Assembly (NCBI GenBank): GCA_017614625.1
Contig: JAGABK010000022.1
Coordinates: 1 to 5,695 of the forward strand
From: Spirochaetales bacterium
GTDB taxonomy: Bacteria > Spirochaetota > Spirochaetia > Sphaerochaetales > Sphaerochaetaceae
Reading direction: 5' to 3'
DNA length: 5,695 bases
This document shows, piece by piece, positions 1-5,137 of this stretch. The notes under the pieces are model-generated. The model had not been told where the DNA came from and ran no database searches. It saw nothing but the letters and a program-made list of their open reading frames with translations. The position numbers and the translations under genes were made by a program. Within the stretch, counting starts at the first letter, position 1, and every line of letters begins with the position of its first letter.

Positions 1-1
1 C

Positions 2-148
2 TACATCGGCGAAGATGGCAGCCCACATATCGGTGATTCCCAGCGCACCGAGGGTAAGACAGCCGAATTTCACAACCAGTGCGAAGCCGATATTCTGATA
101 GACAATGCCGATGCACTTGCGGAGGTGATTTATGAAGGGATTGACTGA
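2..148 (+). CDS. C-terminal end of an unrecognised protein, possibly a P-loop nucleoside/nucleotide kinase (5' partial)
   Basis: An open frame enters from the left edge and gives 48 residues ending ...EADILIDNADALAEVIYEGID before a TGA at 146-148. It is the only long open frame of the strip before lexA, and it overlaps the lexA start by 17 bases in another frame, which is typical of operon neighbours. The stretch with an upstream Arg/Glu-rich part followed by ADILIDN and a leucine-containing helix resembles the C-terminal lid and tail of dephospho-CoA-kinase-like or other P-loop nucleoside kinases, where an 'ADxxIDN' strand is common. That is a weak resemblance and none of the diagnostic N-terminal motifs lies in the window. 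The function is therefore open. That this is the real end of an upstream gene is fairly likely; the kinase idea is a guess. Confidence 0.5.
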   Translation, partial: YIGEDGSPHIGDSQRTEGKTAEFHNQCEADILIDNADALAEVIYEGID

Positions 149-761
149 GAGACAGCAGGAAATCGCCCTGTTCATTGAGCAGTATTTTGATGAAAACGGC
201 TATGCCCCAAGCCTCAGGGATATCGGAAACCATTTCGGCTTCTCGCCCAAGGCGGCATACGATCATCTCCGTGCGCTTGAGAAGAAGAACATCATAAAGA
301 CGGCCGACAACCTGCCGCGCGGCATGGCCCTGCTGAAGAGGACCACCCCCGAGAGCGGCACCGTCATCAAGGTTCCCATGCTCGGAACCACCGCTGCCGG
401 AGAGCCGATCCTCTCCGAGGAGGTCTACGACGGCTTCATCTCCGTTCCGCAGGACCTGGTGGGCTGCGGGGACTCCGACAAGCTTTACGCCCTGCGCGTG
501 CGCGGCGACAGCATGATCGAGGACGGAATCAACGACGGCGACATCGCCATCATCAAGAAGACAAGCTACGCGGAGAACGGCGAGATCGTCGCGGCCAGCA
601 TCGGCGAGGACGAGAACTACGCCATCACGCTCAAGCATTTCTACCATGTCGGAGACCGCTACGAGCTGCATCCGGCCAACTCCAACTACAAGGTGATAGT
701 CTCCACACACTGCGAGATTCATGGTAAACTCCTGATGATAATCCGTCAGTACGGGAGGTGA
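132..761 (+). CDS. lexA: LexA repressor (SOS response transcriptional repressor, self-cleaving)
   Basis: LexA binds SOS operators as a dimer and, when RecA filaments form on damaged DNA, cleaves itself and releases the regulon. The 209-residue product has the family's usual length. Residues 1-65 form the winged helix-turn-helix domain (LTERQQEIALFI, YAPSLRDIG, then FGFSPKAAYDHLRALEKK). The cleavage bond is the Ala89-Gly90 pair in GTTAAGEP. The Ser-Lys dyad of the S24 peptidase domain is Ser127 in RGDSMIEDGINDGD and Lys168 in AITLKHF. All catalytic parts are present, so the repressor should be functional. The recognition-helix region resembles spirochaete LexA rather than the enterobacterial type, so its operator need not be the CTGT-N8-ACAG box. 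The start ATG is supported by GGAGGTGA at 121-128. The gene begins inside the end of the upstream frame, and its stop overlaps the Shine-Dalgarno of holA. No SOS box was found in the 131 bases upstream. Confidence 0.95.
   Translation: MKGLTERQQEIALFIEQYFDENGYAPSLRDIGNHFGFSPKAAYDHLRALEKKNIIKTADNLPRGMALLKRTTPESGTVIKVPMLGTTAAGEPILSEEVYDGFISVPQDLVGCGDSDKLYALRVRGDSMIEDGINDGDIAIIKKTSYAENGEIVAASIGEDENYAITLKHFYHVGDRYELHPANSNYKVIVSTHCEIHGKLLMIIRQYGR
754..761 (+). promoter_or_regulatory. Ribosome binding site of holA, embedded in the lexA stop
   Basis: GGAGGTGA is an 8-base match to the anti-Shine-Dalgarno sequence and includes the lexA TGA (759-761). It ends too late to serve a GTG at 758 but sits well for the GTG at 764, with 5 bases between GGAGG and the start. 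It therefore decides the holA start. The same octamer precedes lexA at 121-128. Ribosomes finishing lexA would cover this site, so coupled translation is likely. Confidence 0.75.
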
Positions 762-763
762 CC

Positions 764-1822
764 GTGGGTCATACCTATCTTCTTCTCGGTCCTGAGAAAG
801 GGCTGAAGGAAGATTTCATGAAAACCATCCGCTCTCAGGTCGAGCCCTGCGATGTCTCGAGGTTCTACGGTTTCGAGGACTTCGAGGCCGAGTTCTACGC
901 GCAGCTCAACAACAACGACCTCTTCGCGGCCCACAAGCTGGTCGTCCTGGATGAGGCCCAGGAGGTCAAGACCGCCGACCGCGTCAAACCCCTGGTCCAG
1001 TACATCGGGCATCCGTCAGAATGCGCCACCCTGGTCATCACCAGCACCGAGCTCTACCTCAACCAGGCCATCATGAAGGCCGTCGAGGCCCAGGGCAAGG
1101 ACTACGTGAGGAAGTTCTACGAGATGTTCGAAAGCAAGAAGAACGAGTGGCTTTCGAACTACTTCCGCCGCAACGGACTCTCGATCGACCAGAAGGCGAT
1201 TGCCGCGATCATCGAGAAGGTGGAGAACAACGTCCAGGACTTCGAGAACACCTGCTCGCAGCTGATCATCCACATAAAGACGATTCTAGGAAAGAGCTCC
1301 GTGACCTACGACGACGTGGAGGAGTTCCTGTCCCACACCAGGGAGGAGAACGAGTTCTCGCTCTTCTCCTACATGGCCCGCGGAAAGCTTGAAAGCGCCC
1401 TGGAGTGCTTCCACACGCTGCTTCGCACCAAGGAGGCCGCCTCGGTGACGTCCGTGTGCGCCTCGAGGCTCTCGACCTATTTCAGGCGCGCCCTCTCGGT
1501 GCAGATGAACGTGGCCAGGGGCTGCGGCATGGGGCTGCGCTTCGGCGAGGACAACAGCGCCTTCACGACCAAATACTTCGAAGGGGACAGGCCGATCACG
1601 ATGCCCAAGGACAGGGAGGTCTACCGCGACTGCTGCAACCGCTACTCGCAGAAGGACCTGGAGAGGATACTCGTCACCCTCGCCGAGTACGACATAAGGA
1701 TCAAGGAGACCGGCATGGCTCTTCAGCCGGTGGTGATGGAGAAGTGCATCGTGGACGTTGTCTGCAACAAGGGACGCCATACACGGAAACCCGAGTTCGC
1801 GACGATGAAGACATCATTATAA
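764..1822 (+). CDS. holA: DNA polymerase III subunit delta (clamp loader, HolA-like)
   Basis: The delta subunit is the clamp-loader wrench that opens the sliding beta clamp for DNA polymerase III. The predicted protein has 352 residues, close to the family's usual 330-350. It starts with a degenerate nucleotide-binding strand and loop (YLLLGPEKG, residues 5-13) that lacks a true Walker A GKT/S, as expected for delta, which does not hydrolyse ATP. A Walker-B-like strand LVVLDEAQEV lies at 59-68. The segment around residues 118-170 (FYEMFESKKNEW, RRNGLSIDQKA, FENTCSQLI) and FSLFSYMARGKLESAL at 198-213 follow the delta pattern, and residues about 215-330 match the C-terminal collar helices. The track start at 758 (GTG overlapping the lexA stop) was moved to GTG 764 because the only Shine-Dalgarno lies over 754-761. 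It sits directly behind lexA. The C-terminal tail (from about residue 333) is basic and seems unstructured. Confidence 0.85.
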   Translation: MGHTYLLLGPEKGLKEDFMKTIRSQVEPCDVSRFYGFEDFEAEFYAQLNNNDLFAAHKLVVLDEAQEVKTADRVKPLVQYIGHPSECATLVITSTELYLNQAIMKAVEAQGKDYVRKFYEMFESKKNEWLSNYFRRNGLSIDQKAIAAIIEKVENNVQDFENTCSQLIIHIKTILGKSSVTYDDVEEFLSHTREENEFSLFSYMARGKLESALECFHTLLRTKEAASVTSVCASRLSTYFRRALSVQMNVARGCGMGLRFGEDNSAFTTKYFEGDRPITMPKDREVYRDCCNRYSQKDLERILVTLAEYDIRIKETGMALQPVVMEKCIVDVVCNKGRHTRKPEFATMKTSL

Positions 1823-1852
1823 ACGCATGATTGACATTGGAGGAGATAGATA

Positions 1853-3214
1853 ATGGAGAAGCTTGTAGAGAACTACATGGATTTCATCAGCAGGAACAAG
1901 ACAGAGCGCCTCTGCGTGCGCTCCGCCATTGAGATCGCGAAGAAGAACGGATACAAGGACATCGAAAAGGTGAAGACCCTCAAGGCCGGCGACAAGGTGT
2001 ACATCGACAAGATGGGCAAGAGCCTCATCCTGTTCGACATCGGAACCGGAGACATCAGCAAGGGTATGAACATCCTCGGAGCCCACATCGACTCGCCCAG
2101 GCTGGACGCCAAGCAGAGCCCGTTCTACGAGGACAAGCTCTACAAGACCGGAATCGTCTACCTGAACACCCACTACTACGGCGGAATCAAGAAGTACCAG
2201 TGGGTGGCCCTGCAGCTGGCCCTCTACGGAGTGGTCGTCAAGACCGATGGAACCACGGTCGACATCGCAATCGGCGACGAGCCGGACGATCCCGTCTTCT
2301 GCATCTCGGACATCCTGCCACACATCGCCCAGGAGCAGATGAAGAAGCCCGCCTCGGAGTTCATCGAGGCCGAGAAGCTGGACGCCGTTCTGGCCTGCTA
2401 TCCCAACGTCAAGGACTACCATGACCCGGAGAACAACAAGTACACCGCCGGCGACGGCAAGAACAGGATAATGAAGATTCTCGAGGACAAGTACGGCATC
2501 AAGGAGGAGGATTTCGCCTCCGCCGAGCTCGAGCTCGTACCCGCCGGAAAGGCCCGCTGGCTCGGACTGGACAAGACGCTGGTCCTCGGCTACGGACAGG
2601 ACGACAGGGTCTGCGCCTACACCTCGCTGATCGCCATGGTTGAGGGCAAGGCCGGCTCCAGGACCAACTGCTGCATCCTCGCCGACAAGGAGGAGATCGG
2701 CAGCGCCGGCGCCACCGGAATGAACTCGCATCTCCTGGACAACGCGGTGGCCGAGGTCGTCGCACGCCTGAACGTCAAGGCCAATCCCGAGCTGGTGATC
2801 AGAAGGGCGCTGGCCAACTCGCTCATGCTCTCCAGCGACGTCAACTCCGCCTTCGACCCGCTCAACCCGGGCCTCTTCGACATCCACAACTCGTCCTTCC
2901 TCAGCCGCGGAGTGGTGTTCAACAAGTACACCGGAAGCAGGGGAAAGAGCGGAGCTTCGGACGCCAACCCGGAGTTCATCGCCAAGGTCCGCGGTCAGCT
3001 GTACGCCAACGACGTCTACTTCCAGAACGCCGAGATGGCCAAGGTCGATGTCGGCGGCGGCGGAACGATCGCCCACTACGCCGCGGAGTACGGCATGAGC
3101 GTCCTGGACTGCGGAGTCTCCGTCCTGAGCATGCACGCACCTTGGGAGATCACCTCGGCCTTCGACATCGAGCAGGCCTACAAGTGCTACAAGGCTTTCA
3201 TCTGCCTGGAGTAA
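1853..3214 (+). CDS. M18-family aminopeptidase (aspartyl aminopeptidase-like metallopeptidase)
   Basis: M18 enzymes are cytosolic, di-zinc, dodecameric exopeptidases that remove N-terminal residues, often acidic ones, in the last steps of peptide breakdown. The 453-residue product has the family's normal length and no signal peptide. Metal-site motifs appear in order: HIDSPRLD with His78 and Asp80, GQDDR with Asp250, the EE pair in ADKEEIGSAGATG (Glu280 as general base, Glu281 as ligand), SSDVN with Asp329, and SMHAPWE with His428 near the C-terminus. The family strings THYYGGIKKYQW (106-117) and NKYTGSRGKSGASDANPEF (357-375) are also intact. The assignment to M18 is firm, but substrate preference (aspartyl versus broader) cannot be read from sequence. 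The start ATG follows GGAGGAG at 1839-1845 with 7 bases of spacing. It lies 30 bases after holA with no terminator between them, so it is probably the last gene of the lexA operon, and it ends before the hairpin at 3253-3285. Confidence 0.93.
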   Translation: MEKLVENYMDFISRNKTERLCVRSAIEIAKKNGYKDIEKVKTLKAGDKVYIDKMGKSLILFDIGTGDISKGMNILGAHIDSPRLDAKQSPFYEDKLYKTGIVYLNTHYYGGIKKYQWVALQLALYGVVVKTDGTTVDIAIGDEPDDPVFCISDILPHIAQEQMKKPASEFIEAEKLDAVLACYPNVKDYHDPENNKYTAGDGKNRIMKILEDKYGIKEEDFASAELELVPAGKARWLGLDKTLVLGYGQDDRVCAYTSLIAMVEGKAGSRTNCCILADKEEIGSAGATGMNSHLLDNAVAEVVARLNVKANPELVIRRALANSLMLSSDVNSAFDPLNPGLFDIHNSSFLSRGVVFNKYTGSRGKSGASDANPEFIAKVRGQLYANDVYFQNAEMAKVDVGGGGTIAHYAAEYGMSVLDCGVSVLSMHAPWEITSAFDIEQAYKCYKAFICLE

Positions 3215-3252
3215 TACTTCCGCACTGCGTTTGAATAAGATTCGGATAAAAG

Positions 3253-3285
3253 AAGAAGGGGCCTTGTGGCCCCTCCTTTGTTTTT
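3253..3285. terminator. Rho-independent terminator between convergent clusters, probably bidirectional
   Basis: A 7-bp perfect stem pairs AGGGGCC (3257-3263) with GGCCCCT (3268-3274) around a TTGT loop. Beyond an A-C mismatch the helix extends by 3 bp (AAG 3253-3255 with CTT 3276-3278). On the plus strand it is followed by a T-rich run (TTTGTTTTT, 3277-3285), ending the aminopeptidase transcript 38 bases after its stop. On the minus strand the same stem is followed by TTCTTCTTTT, so it can also end transcripts leaving hpf, whose stop is at 3307-3309. The rest of the spacer (3215-3252 and 3286-3306) holds nothing I can identify. Confidence 0.88.
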
Positions 3286-3306
3286 CCCTCGTATCGTAAG
3301 GTCTGT

Positions 3307-3603
3307 TCAACCTTCAATAACCTTGCTCTTTTCTTTTCTTGCCGCGGCCTCTATCTTGTCCGCGATCATCTCGATTCCTTCGTACAGTTCGTAGCAGTCG
3401 TAGCTCACCACCTTGACCGTTCCCCATGCGAAGTGCAGTTTCGCATCGATGTGGAAGCCCTGTCCCACGGTCTCGCGCTTCATGGTTATGTCCAGATCAT
3501 GCAGATAGCTTTCCGCAAAGTCCAGCTTGGCCAGTTTCTTGTCCAGAAACTCCTTCGTCTCGTCGCTGATCTGATAATGGATACCTCTGACGTTCAGGTT
3601 CAT
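3307..3603 (-). CDS. hpf: Ribosome hibernation promoting factor, short form (HPF/YfiA/RaiA family)
   Basis: HPF binds the decoding region of the 30S subunit between A and P sites and parks ribosomes in an inactive state in stationary phase or starvation. The 98-residue product starts MNLNVRGIHYQISDETKEF, has the DKKLAKLDF helix, and continues with the beta strands and KVVSYDCYELYEGIEMIADKIEAAARKEKSKV helix that end the domain. It is the short form, with no C-terminal dimerisation domain of the 'long' HPF. The ATG at 3603-3601 is preceded by TAAGGAGG with 5 bases of spacing. A longer frame to TTG 3669 is not favoured because that TTG is part of a promoter -35 element and no ribosome site precedes it. 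The gene follows rpoN, as in the lptB-rpoN-hpf order of Proteobacteria. It looks less GC-rich than rpoN. It ends just before the shared terminator. Confidence 0.9.
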   Translation of the reverse strand: MNLNVRGIHYQISDETKEFLDKKLAKLDFAESYLHDLDITMKRETVGQGFHIDAKLHFAWGTVKVVSYDCYELYEGIEMIADKIEAAARKEKSKVIEG

Positions 3604-3608
3604 CGTTT

Positions 3609-3616
3609 CCTCCTTA
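3609..3616 (-). promoter_or_regulatory. Ribosome binding site of hpf
   Basis: Read on the minus strand this is TAAGGAGG, a near-perfect Shine-Dalgarno that leaves 5 bases (AAACG) before the ATG at 3603. It favours the 98-residue HPF over any upstream start in the same frame, which would begin at the TTG of 3669. Confidence 0.85.
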
Positions 3617-3640
3617 AAATCAAAGTTTTCACTTACTTCC

Positions 3641-3669
3641 ATAGTAAGGTCAGAAACCCCAAAAGTCAA
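3641..3669 (-). promoter_or_regulatory. Predicted sigma-70-type promoter for hpf
   Basis: Read leftwards, -35 TTGACT (3669-3664) and -10 TACTAT (3646-3641) are separated by exactly 17 bases, matching the sigma-70 consensus TTGACA/TATAAT in 5 of 6 and 4 of 6 positions. A start of transcription about 7 bases further (near 3634) would leave a leader of about 30 bases containing the hpf Shine-Dalgarno. It lies in the 73-base gap between rpoN and hpf. There is no -24/-12 (GG/GC) element, so sigma-54 control of hpf is not supported. The site would let hpf be transcribed independently of rpoN. Confidence 0.7.
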
Positions 3670-3676
3670 AGAAAAG

Positions 3677-5125
3677 TCAGCGGGAATATGAGGAGTCGAT
3701 GTTCAGCTCGCCGCGGTACTTTCCGACCGTGCGGCGTGCGCATTTTATGCCGCGCGAGAGCAGTATGTCGGAGATCTTCTGGTCCGAAAGCGAGCCGTTC
3801 TCCGCCACGATCTCGGCGATCATGTCCTTGACCACGTTCCTTGAGACGCTCTCGCTCGAATCCGACGTGCTCTGCACGCCCTGGGTGAAGAAGTACTTCA
3901 TCTGGAAGAGGCCCCAGTCGGTGTCCACCCACTTGCTCTGGGCAAGGCGGCTCATGGTCGTCTCGTGCACCCCGATCCTGTCGGCGATGTCGCGCAGCGT
4001 CATGGTCCTGAGATAGCGCGGGCCGTTGAGGAAGAACTCCTGCTGGTACTCCATGATAGCCAGGGCGGCCTTGTACAGGGTCTGGAACCTCAGGTTCACC
4101 TGGTTGATCAGGGTCTTGGCCTGCCTGACCGATTCCCTTATGTAGGACGCGGCCTCCTTCGCCTCCGGACCCTTCAGTCCGTCCGCAAGGCTCTCGAAGC
4201 CGTCTGCTATGACCAGTTCGGGAATCTCCGTCCTGTTGAGGTCCAGCACCAGCGTCCCGTCCTTCTTCCTGATGGTGATGTCCGGCACCACGTGGCTGAC
4301 CGCGTCGGAGGAGTAGTTCTGCCCCGGATAGGGTGTGAGGCTCCTGAGGATCGAGTAAAGCGTCTGAACGTCCTCCTCGGGGATCCTGAGCGCCGTCGCC
4401 ACGTCCTTGAACTTGCCCGCCTTGAGCTTTTCGAGGTACTGGTTGACCATGATGGAGAAGTTTTTCAGGTCATCACCTGCCAATCCGGACATCGATGCCT
4501 GAAGTATCAGCGACGCGCGGAAGTCCGGCACGCAGATGCCCGCCGGGTCGAAGGACTGTACCGTGCGCACTCCGGCCTCTATCTCATCGCTGCTGAAATC
4601 GGTGTTCTCGAAAAGCTGCTCCAGAGGCAGGATGTAGAATCCGTTCTGGTCCAGGTTGCCTATGAGCATCTCGCCCACGGAGACCTCGCGGCTACCGGAG
4701 ACGGTCTCGCCCAGCTGCTTGAGAAGATGCTCCTTCAGCGTCTCGCTTTCGACTCCGGAGTTCTCGATCATCTGCTGCTTGCGGTCCGAGGCCTCCGGGT
4801 CGTAGCCGCCGGAGTAGGAGTCGTAAGAGGAGTCCTGATAGTCGGAAGATGAATAGGCGGAGTCGAAGGACATCGCCTCGTAGTCTGATGAATCGGCATC
4901 GTCCATGCGGTCGTCCAGCGACTTCTCCGGGCCGGACAGGGACTGCATGGGGGAGGAGAACTCCGAATCGGGGATCTCCAGGGCCGGGTTGCGCTCGATC
5001 TCCTCCTGGATGTGGGCCTTGAGCTCCAGGATCGGCATGGGGAGCAGGGCCAGCGACTGCAGCATCTGGGGAGACAGCGTCTGTTCGGTTTTAAGCGTCT
5101 GGGTCAGACCGAGGGTGTTGTCCAT
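3677..5125 (-). CDS. rpoN: RNA polymerase sigma-54 factor (RpoN)
   Basis: Sigma-54 directs core polymerase to -24/-12 promoters and needs AAA+ enhancer-binding activators to open DNA. The 482-residue protein is of typical length and shows all parts. Region I (about 4-50; QTLSPQMLQSLALLPMPILEL, EEIERNPALE) is the activator-responsive segment. Region II (about 51-125) is acidic and of low complexity, rich in Ser, Tyr and Asp. The core-binding domain follows (about 126-310; IGNLDQNGFY, SFDPAGICV, LTPYPGQNY). The helix-turn-helix is LRDIADRIGVHETTMSRLAQSKW (377-399), then GLFQMKYFFTQGV. The RpoN box at 463-476 reads ARRTVGKYRGELNI. The ATG follows GGAGAG (5131-5136) with 5 bases of spacing and lies 12 bases after the lptB stop. 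hpf follows 73 bases downstream. This places it in an lptB-rpoN-hpf group. Regulon members cannot be told from this window. Confidence 0.97.
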   Translation of the reverse strand: MDNTLGLTQTLKTEQTLSPQMLQSLALLPMPILELKAHIQEEIERNPALEIPDSEFSSPMQSLSGPEKSLDDRMDDADSSDYEAMSFDSAYSSSDYQDSSYDSYSGGYDPEASDRKQQMIENSGVESETLKEHLLKQLGETVSGSREVSVGEMLIGNLDQNGFYILPLEQLFENTDFSSDEIEAGVRTVQSFDPAGICVPDFRASLILQASMSGLAGDDLKNFSIMVNQYLEKLKAGKFKDVATALRIPEEDVQTLYSILRSLTPYPGQNYSSDAVSHVVPDITIRKKDGTLVLDLNRTEIPELVIADGFESLADGLKGPEAKEAASYIRESVRQAKTLINQVNLRFQTLYKAALAIMEYQQEFFLNGPRYLRTMTLRDIADRIGVHETTMSRLAQSKWVDTDWGLFQMKYFFTQGVQSTSDSSESVSRNVVKDMIAEIVAENGSLSDQKISDILLSRGIKCARRTVGKYRGELNIDSSYSR

Positions 5126-5137
5126 GCCGGCTCTCCG

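Noticed and set aside
758..763. holA start at GTG 758 with the 4-base GTGA overlap
   Set aside because: The GTGA overlap is a common arrangement, but no Shine-Dalgarno lies before 758; the only one overlaps it and is spaced for GTG 764.
1286..1830. Frames opposite and alongside holA (1286-1780 minus, 1405-1830 plus)
   Set aside because: Both are shadows of the delta-subunit gene, rich in Arg/His/Gly, and lack a ribosome site or known motif.
1831..1860. TTGACA before the aminopeptidase as a promoter
   Set aside because: The -35-like hexamer is perfect, but the nearest -10-like sequence (GATAAT) is only about 12 bases away and nothing fits at 16-18 bases.
2524..2537. 14-base palindrome CGAGCTCGAGCTCG
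   Set aside because: It lies within the aminopeptidase coding Ala-Glu-Leu-Glu-Leu and comes from repeating GAG/CTC codons; no sign that it is a site.
1817..3310. 497-residue open frame on the minus strand across the whole aminopeptidase gene
   Set aside because: It mirrors the codon bias of the M18 gene, is a low-complexity Val/Leu/Asp/Gly-rich product, has no recognisable domain, and the plus-strand frame has every catalytic residue of a known family.
3604..3669. Extension of hpf to the TTG at 3669 (120 residues)
   Set aside because: HPF homology starts at MNLNVRG, the Shine-Dalgarno at 3609-3616 lies inside the extension, and the TTG belongs to the -35 element of the likely promoter.
3604..3676. 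Sigma-54 promoter for hpf
   Set aside because: No -24 GG with -12 GC spacing is found in the gap; only the sigma-70-like pair fits.
3965..4852. 295-residue plus-strand frame opposite rpoN
   Set aside because: Arg/Val/Leu/Gly-rich shadow of the GC-rich rpoN codons without a ribosome site or family resemblance; rpoN itself is unambiguous.
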